NCBI GenBank assembly: GCA_001662425.1
Contig: BDDC01001058.1
Span: 1-34,592, forward strand
Reading direction: 5' to 3'
From: Chlamydomonas sphaeroides
Taxonomy: Eukaryota; Chlorophyta; Chlorophyceae; Chlamydomonadales; Chlamydomonadaceae
Length of the DNA stretch: 34,592 nt
The position numbers were made by a program, and so were the translations under genes. This document shows, piece by piece, positions 10,831 to 21,300 of this stretch (its first letter is position 1; every line of letters starts with the position of its first letter). The notes below the pieces were generated by a model. It did not search any database and was not told the DNA's origin. It saw only the letters and a program-made list of their open reading frames with translations.

Positions 10831-11503
10831 GGCGCATGCCGGCCACAACGCCCACGCCGGCCCCTGCCCGCCTGCCTCCGCCGCCCTGCCGTGCAGGCGA
10901 CCAGAAGTGGGCCCTGAGGGTGCTTGGCAAGCCGTTCAACAGCGCCAAGCTAAGCAAGGACAAGGCCTGGTCCGTCATCAAGCCCGCACCCAAGATTCGC
11001 ATGGTCACCTTCAAGCGCCTGGTGTTCGAGTACGGCCAGGACTCCAACCAGCTGCGCCTCCTGACAGAGGCGGCAGCAGGTGAGCGCGTGCGCTGGCCAA
11101 CGCCAAGAAGATTGCGCAGGGCAAGGTGAGCGAGCCAGCGCCAGCCGCTCCACCTGCCGGCCCCGATCCTGGTGTATCATCACCTGCTCCTCTCACCCAC
11201 GCTCCTCGATCACACCCGCGCTACCTCGCCCGCCCTGCGCACATCGCCCCTTAGGCGCCCACCTCCATCGACGCGGACAACGACTCGGAGCTGGCCAGCT
11301 CCATGGACGGAGGACGACGAGGACGACATCCCGCTGGCCGAGTTTGCTGCCGGCGGCGGAGGCGGCGGAGGCGCCTACGGCAGCCCCGGTGCCGGCCCCA
11401 CTGCCGCGGGCTCGGGAAACGGCCAGCAGCCGCCGGCGGTGACCACGACGCCGGCGGCGCGCAATCGCCGCGGGGGCGCGGCGGGCGCGGCGCCACAGCC
11501 TAG

Positions 11504-11824
11504 GCCCCTTCACGCTGTACCACCTCGTGCACCGCGCCGACGGCCGCGTGTACGGGGGGCAGACGGAGCATTGGAAAGCGCACCAGCGCCACCGCACGGC
11601 ACCACATCCGAGGGGCGCCGCCAAGTACGCCAGTCTGGCGGACGGCTTTGACTTCGTTCCCATCCGGGTCGTCGAGGGAGGGTCTGCCGCTGTTCACGCC
11701 GCCGAGGAGGTGGAGATCGGCGAGTGCGGAAGGTGCGTGGGCCTCCGATCATACAAGCAACATCATCAATGGCCGGCCATCCAAGAAGCGCGAGTTCTGG
11801 GCAATGAAGCGGGACTGGGAGTAG
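11504..11824 (+). other. GIY-YIG endonuclease-like C-terminal domain
   Basis: YHLVHRADGRVYGGQT matches the GIY...YIG core (hydrophobic-Y start, Y-G-G, then QT). It is followed by an Arg/His segment (HQRHR) and, about 45 residues on, by EEVEI, placed like the family's catalytic Glu. The end NIINGRPSKKREFWAMKRDW lies in the next frame and stops at TAG 11822-11824, so a one-base slip or a missed intron lies near 11745. GIY-YIG domains nick DNA in homing enzymes, repair proteins and some retroelements. A CCTAG acceptor at 11499-11503 may start this exon. Confidence 0.6.
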
Positions 11825-12526
11825 CGCCGCAGTGCCGCGGCAGGGGTGGTGGGGGCGGCCCGGGGGGGGGGGCAGCGCGGGGGCTCGCCGTGGGGCACCG
11901 AGCCAAAACCAGGGAAGTCATTAGAGAGGCGCAGTTTGATGGGGGGAACTAAGGGGACTGCGTCGCATCTGGGTGCGGCGCGACTGATTCCGGGTCTGTC
12001 CAGCCGGGCCTAGGTGCTTCTGTGTGTACGACCTGCAGCGCTGCCCCATGCCTACTTCGTGACTCTTCTTCTGTCCATACTCATAACCCCCTGGGGGCCG
12101 AGGAAGGGCCGCTGCGCCCGCCATGCCATGTGCCTGTGTACCGTCAGCCTCTTCCTCTGCCTGCTATGCCGCTCTGTGTGTTGGTGTATGTGTTGGGGTG
12201 CCTGAAGCGCTCGCCGCCGTGCGACAGCCTCGCTCGCCCTGTCTGCCGTCTGAATCTGTCCGCTGCTGCGGTGGAGGGGCGTCGGTCTGGACTCCCTCTG
12301 CTTGACTGCGTTGCGATGGGGGAGGCTTGCGCTGCTGACGTGATCTGCCGCCGCTGGTGGTGTGGGGCTTGTAGCGTTGGGGGGAGGAGTGTAGAGTCTA
12401 CGGCAGGGTGTGGGTGCGTGTTGCCAGTGAGCCGCTTCGTGTGGGCCCCCTTGCTTCATGCAGCGGCCGCTGCGCGTCTTTGGACTGGCACGGCGCCAGC
12501 TGCTCTTAGTCATATTCGCAATCAAA

Positions 12527-12531
12527 TGTAA
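12527..12531 (+). terminator. TGTAA polyadenylation motif
   Basis: TGTAA is the usual polyadenylation signal of Chlamydomonas-type nuclear genes. Here it lies 703 bases after the stop at 11824, a plausible 3' UTR length for these algae. A 5-base match alone is weak evidence. Confidence 0.35.
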
Positions 12532-13500
12532 GGGGACGCCACCGCGCGCCTGGCGGGGGCCGACGTGCTGCGTCGCACGCTGTTACATCCCTGAGCTGCC
12601 TGCCGCGTCGAAACATCCCCGCGCAACAGCGCCTTCTGCCGACCTCCGAACCAGCCAACCTCGTCGCAGGTTACAGATACTCCTTTTTGTGACTTCGTTC
12701 TAGTTTATCATAAACATTCCAATCGCCGTGCCCTCTACACATTGCGCTGGGACCCTTGCTTATTTGCGTGACGTAATTGCATTGCGCGGTTGCGCCCTAG
12801 AGCAGCAGGCCTCCGGCCCTAGAGCGCGGCGTGAGCATGTGGTAGGAGCCATCTGGGCAGCAGCACGAGATAGATGGCGGACGCACGACCCTCGACTAGC
12901 GCGCCTCGCACGGCCCACGGGCGCGCAGGGGCGGGCTGTAGTGCTGCCGCGCGAGCCTGGTGCGGGGGAGTTTGTCTGCGAGCAGGGGTAGAGTTGTTTG
13001 GGCAAGGCGCAAAGAACGAACTGCAAAAGAGACCAAGGACCAAGGAGGTTTGCGTGCGTGAGTGGGCAGCTCCGTCCGTGCAGGTGTGATGCCGACGTGA
13101 TGCATGCCACCGAGGGGCATGCAACCGGTGCCAAAGGGACACGAGGAGGGCTGCTGCGTTACGGTACTAGCTGCAACATACCGGTCTGTGCGCGTGCGGT
13201 GGTAGTCCAGGTATGCCCTACAGGGCTACGTAGCCCCAACCGAGCGGCACGCGCCCTAACGCACACTATAGGGCGCCGCGCGGTCCTGGGCAGGGCAGGC
13301 GTGGATGCGTGCATGCTACACGTGCAGACGCTCGCAGGCCCACGAGGCTCGCGAGTGCGCACGTGAGTTCCGCGAGCGGTCGGTGGCGGGCTCGCTGTGG
13401 GGAACCGGTTGCATTGGTACAGGATTTCTCCGTACCGCGAGGAGGGCCGAGGGCTGCGGTACCCGTCTTATCATATGCTTATGTGTATAGGGCGTGTACG

Positions 13501-13520
13501 GGCTTGCGCATCCGCAAGCC
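13501..13520. repeat. Perfect 8-bp hairpin with a 4-base loop
   Basis: ggcttgcg and cgcaagcc flank a catc loop. It lies in otherwise featureless sequence. A role in RNA folding or transcription is possible but not shown. Confidence 0.6.
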
Positions 13521-13798
13521 GTGCGCGCCGCCCGTCGGTGTGGTTACGGAGTACGCTGCACCATAAACATGTGCATTCAAGTACGCATGACATTCTGGCA
13601 CATTATATGACCGCCTTTAGCCCGTTGTGGTCGACGCAAGCGATATTCGAGGAGGAGTCGCGGTTCTGTCGAGTTGCGCACATCGAGTGGTGTTTCTCTG
13701 TTCGCGACCTTTTACAAATTACCGAAATTGACACATGAAGTTGCTCCGGGCAGCAGGCGGCACCTGTACACGCCAACTGCATTAAGTGTGACCCTCGA

Positions 13799-13834
13799 TC
13801 GTCCTGTCCTGGATCCTCGTCCTGTCCTGGATCA
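13799..13834. repeat. 18-bp tandem direct repeat
   Basis: tcgtcctgtcctggatc followed by c/a occurs twice in a row (13799-13816 and 13817-13834), with 17 of 18 bases identical. It sits immediately upstream of the plus-strand B3-like remnant. Confidence 0.85.
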
Positions 13835-14409
13835 GCGTACGTGCCGCTGTATGTGAACGCGCCAGAGCCCGGCAGTGGCTGTTCGTTGCGGCCTGACCCG
13901 CGGCGGCGAGGCGCAGCGGGGCCTCAGCCCATCGCTCACCTCCTGCAGCGCGCAGGCCAGCGACCTCACTCTGCCGGGTGCCGGCGCAATGCTGCATGGC
14001 TTGGGTGGGGGCCTGGGGTCCGAGCTGCGGTTGTGTGTGCTGCCCAGCGGCCGCACGGTGTGCGAAGCCGTTGACGTATGTAAGGGACTCCGGCAGCGGT
14101 GTCAGCGATGCGGGGGATGGATGGGGAGGCGGCCACCGTCGCGGTGCGCTACTGGAACCTGTCGGATGCGGCCGTGGCCCGGCTGCTGGGCGGGCAGCTG
14201 GCGGCGACTGGCTGTCCGCTGGCACCGCCCTACCTGTCGCTGCGGCACGCGGGCGGTGAGCCGCCGGACGACGCCTCATCGCTGCTGGCCACGGCGCGGT
14301 TACGGAGCCACAGCTCCCGGTCAGCGCCAGGAGTTGTCCTGTGGACGCTGCACGGCCTCAGTGGTTGGCTGGCGGTGCGGGGCGCTGGAGCGGTTCGGCG
14401 CTGTTGAAC
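13826..14409 (+). pseudogene. Fifth B3-like unit, plus strand, frame-broken
   Basis: This is a diverged copy of the unit found on the minus strand at 3193-9186. VPLYVNAPEPGSGCSLRP corresponds to the VVLHAR...LRPY part. After a frame change near 13900 come ASDLTLPGAGAMLHGLGGGL and ELRLCVLPSGRTVCEAVDV, matching the LGL..GD.LRLS.LPDGRVV part. After a second change near 14085-14120 come AVARLLGGQLAATGCPL and LWTLHGLSGWLAVRGAGA, matching the second half (LLGQEL...LLSGLHSWLRARGA). A GTATGTAAG donor-like sequence stands at 14076, but the only nearby acceptor would make an intron of about 30 nt. It ends at TGA 14405-14407. It is likely a pseudogene. Confidence 0.5.
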
Positions 14410-15279
14410 TGCTGTACGGCGGCGTCACACCCGAGTGCTGCTGCTGGACCGCCAGAAGCCCGGGTGCTGCTGCGATGATGCCGCCAGCCCTGGCAGGAAT
14501 GGGTAGTGTAAAAAAAACAGCGCGAAGGCCAGAGCGTGGGCCGAGGGGCGAAGGCGACGGCGGTCTGATGCGGTGCCTTTGCCATGGGGCGATTACGGGG
14601 TCAGCACAGGGGAAGCCCTTGCTGGGTGCGTGCAGCAGGGGAGTGATTACTCGCATCGCTCGTTCTACTCGTTCGGCATGCATGCGTGCCTGTTACATAC
14701 ACGCACGTATCCGGACGCGCAGGTGGTCGGTGCATTGTACTGCACTTGTACGTACATTCAGCCATGTTACTTGGGCGTTGGACCATGCACGGCCAGCCCG
14801 GCGAGCGAGTGGTCAGGCATGTGGGTAAGGTCACATCCTGCAAATAAAGGATACAAAGCAGCCGAGCGACCATTCTCGATCGAACACTGAAGAAAAGAAG
14901 TGTCGGGCATGGCGCTGCTGCATGACGACAGTAAGTCCATGACCTCGATAGGGACCAGGCTTTGAGAGGAAACAGCTTTCACGCTGCAGGCACGCGACGC
15001 CTATATTGATTGTCGGCGAGCGACCAAGGCGACGAGCGACACGACCCATGCATAACCAGATTTGCTGTTTCTGGTTACAAAATCAAAAAGTCATGTTCAT
15101 ATATTCCAGAAGCCAGCGTGTTACTGAGGCTGTCTGACTGTGTTGCGTGGCCCCTCCTGGAGTTTTGGGCACCCTCGCGCTCGTAATGTGACTGACTGTG
15201 CGAGCACCAGGTTGCTGCCCCTGCATTCAATTAGCACAGCACAGCTTTGATGTCGCCATCTACTAGTTGATACAGAGAG
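14410..15279. other. Upstream flank of the giant gene
   Basis: No coding sequence recognised. At 14507-14511 TGTAA is followed directly by a run of eight As, which could be a fossil polyA junction of the preceding intronless remnant or a plain polyadenylation signal. The stretch from about 14830 to 15279 is AT-richer than its surroundings, as expected for a promoter region. An in-frame TGA at 15268-15270 precedes the ATG at 15280. Confidence 0.4.
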
Positions 15280-15337
15280 ATGAGGCACGCAGCTGTTTCT
15301 GCACTGCTGCTGCTGGCATCGCTGTCCTGCGGACGCT
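15280..15337 (+). other. Exon 1: signal peptide
   Basis: The 19 codons read MRHAAVSALLLLASLSCGR: a short basic start and a hydrophobic core (AVSALLLLASLS) typical of a secretory signal, with cleavage probably just after the core. An in-frame TGA nine bases upstream of the ATG supports this start. The GTAAGC donor follows at 15338. Confidence 0.75.
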
Positions 15338-18300
15338 GTAAGCCAAAATGTTGTGCAGCAGTCGACTCGCCTGCCCCTTCTGCTGAATTAATTCCTGTTT
15401 ATGGCCGTTAATCTGTGCAATAGACACTGCTTCCAAAACTCCGGTGCGCGCTCCATACATGTTTCCTGCTGCTCTGATTCCACCGACAGGCCAGACGACG
15501 CAGTACACGCTCAAGCTCACAAGTGATCTGACTTCAACTGCGTACGAGGGGCGCGTTGACATCGTCACTCCGTCGAAAGGCGGCATCTGCAAGTATGTTT
15601 GCACGCGTCGTCGTCGCAGCTTTCCATCAGATACAGCTACTCTGCATCTCGGGCTGTCGCATGTTGCATACCACGGGCCAGGCACATACCCAGCAGGGGA
15701 GAGTCTCCCATGCACGTACCCCTCTCGGAAACGCTCCATGCGCCGCTTGGCTGACTCAGCTTTTTCCCACACCGCCTGCTCGCCGCACCACCGCACCTAA
15801 ACGATGCCCAGCCGTGGCTTTGATGGTAAGAGGCACCGCGCGGGTTGTACATGGATCTACGTATTGAATGGGAGGGCTGATGATTGATTGGCAGGGCTGA
15901 TGAGCGGCGGGGTCACTCACCCACTGGCCCTACGGCTTGTGTTGCCCGCCGCAGCAGAGACTTGTGTTACCCGCGCGGCGTGTTGTGTGCCCCAAGCAGG
16001 AGCGTTAGCCGGGCTCCGTCCGTCCGCACATGTCGGCGGTCCCTCAAAACACCGTAGACGCGCGCCTGCCTGCTGCGCCCCTCCTTCCAAGCCCACCCTT
16101 TTCGCTCCCTCGCTCCCGCCCATCCTACATCCGTCAACAGATAATGACGCGCGTGTCGTTTGCCGCCAGCTCGGTCTGCCCACAGCAGGTGTGTCTGTCT
16201 GTGCGCCCGCCGCACACGCACAGCAGCCGTGCCGATGTGTAGCATGACGTGACGGCTGCCCGCCGCGCCCCCCGCGGGGCAAGATGTGGGACCTCGGCCT
16301 CCGCCTCCGCCTCCGCGGCAAGCACGCATCATTGATTGTGGCCGGCAACCGGCACGCTACGCCTGCACCCTGCGTATATACATACGTTGCATCTCCATGT
16401 CGGCTTGTCGGCTACAGATCTGACGCTCGCTATGCTAGTCCCTTGCCAACAGCGGTATGTGCGTGTGTGCATACTGCGCAAACCACCCCTTTCGCCCAGA
16501 CGCAAGGGCAATTGCCTTTGGGATCCAGTACCTTGGCGGGCCATGGTCGGCATTCGGCTTTGACGACAGCTCCACCGCTACCGCCAACTCCGCCACCTGG
16601 GCCAAATACTGGCTCTACTCGATCTACGATCAGGCAAGTCGCGTGCAGCTGTCGTATCGTGGTCGAGATAGTCTTCATATATAAGTTTATCGAGCTCCAT
16701 TGTCGACTTGCTCATCGACGGACTCCGACCAGGCGAGTCGCGCGGCCCAAATGGTGGCTGCTGGCGTGCCCTCCATCCGGCGCCTAGAGTAGCGCTGCGA
16801 TACATACGGGCCGGGATGTCGGACCTGCTTATATGTGGTGGTGTTGGGGCTTCGCTCCCGCACTGGTGCACCGCTCTCGGCCGCATTCCTGCCTGCCCTG
16901 TCGCACGGCTAACAAGCCAATCCCCCAGGCCGTCGCGTGTCGAGTATTTGTTGATTAATGTGAACATACGTTCGGCGGTGCTTGTGTTGCGCTTGCCCAA
17001 CCAACTAGTCTGCCCCGCCCTTCGGCTCTTTTTCCTCACGCACAGGGCTCGCTCTCCTCGCAACCCCCCATTGAGCTGACTAAGCTTGGATGCAAGGTGG
17101 GCGTGTGGGCGTGTGGGCGTGTGGGCGTGTGGGCCTGTGGGCGTGTGGGCGTGTGGGCGTGTGAGCGTGTGGGGCGTGTGGGCGTGTGGGAGTGTGGGCG
17201 GGTGGGGGACTCATAGCAAGTTGCATAGCACCGACTACTCCGCTGCCCGCCACCTGCCTGCAACGCACGAGCGAACGAGCGCAGTTGATGATGCAGGAAG
17301 CCCCCAGCCGCCGCCGCCAGCATGCGCCCTTGCTAGCTGTTACGCACATCTCCTCCTGCTGCCACATCCTCCCATCCCCCCGCCCCAGGGCAACGAGGCA
17401 TCGATCAACGATTGGCAAGTGGATGGCCGCCACGATACATATGGATAGATGGGCTGTTTCCCATTCATAGCACGGCCGCAGCATGCGTGCTGGGTGGATA
17501 TATAGATAGGCGGCACGCATGATCCGTCTGCTCCGCCCCTTTCCCCCCCGACGGATGCGCCAACGATGCGCCAGTAGTGCAGCCAGCACGGGCGGTTGCG
17601 GCATCCCACCAACACGCACATGCAATGCGGAACGGAAGGCACGCACGCAAGCCCCACGGCAGCGTAGCATTCTGACGACCGGGGCGCTCCTACTTGGCTG
17701 GGGGCAGGCATGCGAGCTGCCCGACCATGCGCGATGTATGCGATGTATGCGTGTCAACGGCGTGCGCCGTGATCAATGGATAGGGTCGATAGAGTTCATC
17801 GAGATAAATCGTCGATGGATCGATGAACTACGTTGCACCTGCCCCGCCCATGTGTGCGCCAAAATCGTGCACGCACCCCGGCCGCCACCCACGCCACAGC
17901 ACCAAGTCGCTCGCCTTGACGGAATCCTGCACGCGCCTCGAGGTATGTAGTCAATGGCACCGGCGCGACGCGCTAGCTTGCTACAGCCAGCCAGCCAGCC
18001 GCGCCTGGCACCGCGCCGCCTGCGGGGCATGCGGGGCCCCGTAGGCCCCTCCCTCCCTCCCGCCGCCCCCCAGGCGGGCAGCTTGCAGAGCTGGCCCACG
18101 ACCCTGCATCGTGCTACAGCATGCATGCCACTGCACGCCGCTAGGCCGCTAGCTGCATGGCATGGCAGGCAGGGCGGGCTCGCCGGTCCACAATCAAGCT
18201 GCGATGCGCTGCTGCTGCTGCACAGCAGCCCTCGCTGTACTCGCTGATGCGTACGCATGCGCCCACAGCGACGAGCGACGTAGTCTGCTGTGTGCGCCCC

Positions 18301-21300
18301 GGCGCCAACCAACGGACAGCACCTCTCGCAGCAGCTAGCACCGCGTCAAGCAGCAGCCCCCGCTACCCCCGCCCCTCGCTGCCCACCTCGATCTCCTGTT
18401 CATTCCCGTTCCCCGCACGCAGGCGGTCGGCGTCAGATGCTACGAGAGTGAGCACCCCGCTGCGCGCATGCATGCACCCGGCTGCTGCTGCGAGTATTTG
18501 GGCCTGCTGGCCCGTGCCAGCACATCAGCACGCCCACATGTTTAGCATTGATAACGCGTCTAGCATTACCGAGCACATTTAGCATGCCTAGCTTGCTACT
18601 ACGCATGTGGGCTGAGCGCATCCGGCAGGCCCAGCATGCCAGCCGGGCGCGCAGGCCAGGTGGCGTGCTGCTGGCGGGGCAGCTGATAATAGTAATGATG
18701 TTGATAATGACAAGCAACTGCAATCTAGCTAACCCTGGGCCTAGCTAGCCACGGCAGCTGCGGCCGGACATGCCTGATGTGTAGCTAGCTGCATGATGTT
18801 GTTGGCGCTCCTAGGGCTCCCATCCATTGCTTACGTGTAGGGGCCCCGTAGCGGCTCGGCGGTGCGTAAGCGCTGCCTACGACCAACCTGCTGCGACACT
18901 ACTGTGCTGTCGGTACTAACGGGAGCCGAGCACGCACCGCACCGCACCGCACCGCACGACGCAACGGCCGGCGGCCCTCGCTCGCAGGGGAGTGGACGAT
19001 GCGCCTGGCTGCCTCGGGCTCCTCGACGGCAAACGCCTCCGCCCGCACTGAGGGGCGCGTGGAAGGTGCTCGGGCTCGGGGGTGGGGCGGTCGAGCGGGC
19101 GAGGCAGCAGCCAGCGGCCGAGGCATGCGATGCGGCACACGCAGCAGCGTGCTTTCTCGAATAATGCGTGAGCCTTGCGGCGGTGCCACTGACGGAGCAC
19201 GCCCTCTCTGCCCTGCCCGGCCCTACCTGCTGCATGCTATGCCGCCGCCCGGCTTGTCCCTGTGCCGCTTGCATGCGCGCCTGGCCTGGCCGCTGCGTGA
19301 CGCCAGTCTGGTACGGCAGCGGGTGAGTGGTTGCGGCCGCGCCAGGCTGGCGCAGCGCGGGGCCGACCCGACAGGAGCGAGCGAGCGCTGGGGCGGGCGA
19401 GAGGGCTGCCGTGCGCGCGGCTCGCCCGCGTAGCATGGCACTTGAGCAAGGCGCCCGGCGCGCCTACGCACGAGCACACAAGCTTGTGTGTTAGCGGATG
19501 CTGCAATGCGCTATGTACATCGCATTGTGATATTCGCTTATGTGTATGTACACTTCTTTGGCTGGCGCCCATGTGCGTGCTTACGTATCTGGCATTGTTG
19601 GTCCGGACCAGCCACCGGCGGCACCTCCGCACCGCACCGCCGCAACCCAGCGATCACCCACCCCGTGCCGTGTGCTGGTCTGCCAGGCCGTCCCCGGCGG
19701 CCGATGACGCACCTACCGCTGCCATACATGTGCTGTGTTGCGCCCTCGCCTGCCCACCCAGATGGGGTCTCGTTGGCGATACCAACTTCGGCACCGACGA
19801 CGCCAAGGTGCGGTGCGGCGCCACAACGACGTATGGTAGCTACGTACGATTACTATCTTTTATCAGTTGTCTTTTATTCAATTCCTTAGGAACGATAACG
19901 GCTGCCGCAATCTTGGGCCCTACGACGGTTTTGAATATCCGGCGGCGGGAGTGGATGGGTTCGTCGCTCGCGACGACGCCACGTCCACACACCCCTCCGT
20001 ATTGAGCAACGCCACCATCTACTCACCATTGGCGGCATGGTGCCATGGCGCATGGTGTCGCGATGCCCGGTGCTGCAGGTGGTCTGCCGGCAGCTCAAGC
20101 TGCCGTCCGAAGGTGCGTCCGCAGGCCTACCTCGGCGCCCCTTGCGAAAGGCATGCGAACGGCAGCGAGCACGGGCATAGCAGGCAGAGTCCAGGAGGCA
20201 GACTCTGCATCTGACGTTTTGGGGCACAGCAGGTTGACTTTGCACCTTATGAGTTGGCGGAGTCGATAGAGCCTGTCGGGCTACACGTGTCGCCAACGTG
20301 CCCAGCGTTCGAATGTAGCTATGCGAAAGATGAAGGCTGACGGCATCAGGTTGCTGGGCCTTCGGCGGGGAAATAGAAGTAGAAATGGTTACGACTTGTG
20401 TAAAACACAGGTCATTGCATTCAGGAGGGCGGGCGTGTATGGGGCGAGCCCCACGCCTACCACCGGGCCTGCGGCGGGGCTGGCGCGCGCACGCACGGCC
20501 ACAGAGAAATACACGATCGCCGGCCGGCCCAACAAGTGTGCGCTCACGTTGCTGGCTGGAGCCCCGGTGAACCTGCGCGGTCGCTGCCGCTCCGTCCGTC
20601 GTCCGCAGGCGCCGAGGTGGTGACCACTCCGCAGTCGGTGTTTGGCGCGGCGCCCTCGAGCATGCGCGTACTGCTGAACGACTTCCGGTGCGAACCGTTA
20701 ATCTTTGTGATGTTCACATCACGTGCATCCTCAGTGCGTGCGTGCGCGCGTCGCTGCCCGACTTCCTTACCTGCGGCGCGTGGTTGAGACCGCCCCACCG
20801 CCACATACACCGTGTCGTTGTCTTTGCCCCGTGTCTCCCGCCTGGTTTGTGTTGCGCCTACGACTGCTAGCTGCTCGTCAACCCCGCGGCCTGGGATGCA
20901 TGCAGCAGCCAGCCCGCGAGCGAGCGACGGCCGGGCTCCCCTCGCTGACGACGCTCCATGTCCCTTCCGCAGCAGCAAGCCTGCACTTACGGGGCGGCTT
21001 GGGGCGCAACGACCACGCACGTGTACCAACACTGCCACTACCGTGTGTTGGCATGCCCCTGCAAGCGATACCACGCGCCCGCTGCTTGCCCGCGCTGGCT
21101 GCCCGCCCGTTGCCGCAGCTGCACGGGGGATGAGGCCAGCATCAAGGCGTGCAAGCGCGGCTCAAGCTCCGCCACCAACAAGAAGGGCTACGTGGGCGTC
21201 CGCTGCAAGCCGGCCGACTTCACGTGGGTTCGCTGCGCGCGTTGCACCGACCAGCCCCCGCCTGGCCGCGACGGAGCCGATGGCGCTCGCCAGCTCATTG

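Larger units (their letters stand above)
9648..11824 (+). pseudogene. PIF1-like helicase plus GIY-YIG nuclease gene, internally deleted and frame-broken
   Basis: In order: an unrecognised N-terminal region (frame 9648-10080, with YLQECVHRGYISGEESSES), helicase motifs, an unrecognised linker (about 10895-11125 with VTFKRLVFEYGQDSNQLRLL), an acidic stretch (EDDEDDIPLAEF) and a GIY-YIG-like C terminus. The frame changes several times. One junction is a good intron (11126-11254, phase 0, GTGAGC donor, TTAG acceptor). Another is a clear one-base slip near 11309, where MD should continue directly into the acidic run. The spacing between helicase motif Ia and the motif V-like sequence is too short for a full PIF1 core. 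A nuclease-helicase combination suggests a selfish or virus-like origin, which is inference. The start at 9648 is only the first ATG of the open frame. Confidence 0.5.
11825..13798. other. Putative 3' UTR, then intergenic DNA
   Basis: Nothing in either strand resembles a protein family. The first 700 bases may be the 3' UTR of the helicase/GIY-YIG gene, ending at the TGTAA motif at 12527-12531. A G-run at 11863-11872 lies just after the stop. The remainder holds only a perfect 8-bp hairpin at 13501-13520 and scattered short frames. Confidence 0.45.
15490..18447 (+). other. SRCR domain 1 (exons 2-10)
   Basis: Joined exons read YEGRVDIVTPSKGGIC, NRGFDDNDARVVCRQLGL, AIAFGIQYLGGPWSAFGF, ELTKLGCKGNEASINDC and AVGVRCYE, in the order expected of a scavenger-receptor cysteine-rich domain. 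NRGFD comes from a 14-nt exon, and phase is kept only if it is included. The VACR segment comes from a 15-nt exon (16929-16943). The introns after exons 5 and 8 have GCAAGT donors (GC-AG type). With the second GC donor, codon TG|C restores the conserved Cys of INDC. SRCR domains usually bind protein or polyanionic ligands outside the cell. Confidence 0.75.

Noticed and set aside
14076..14106. Intron explaining the frame change in the plus-strand B3-like copy
   Set aside because: The donor GTATGT is good, but the only suitable acceptor would make an intron of about 30 nt, shorter than any seen in the neighbouring gene.
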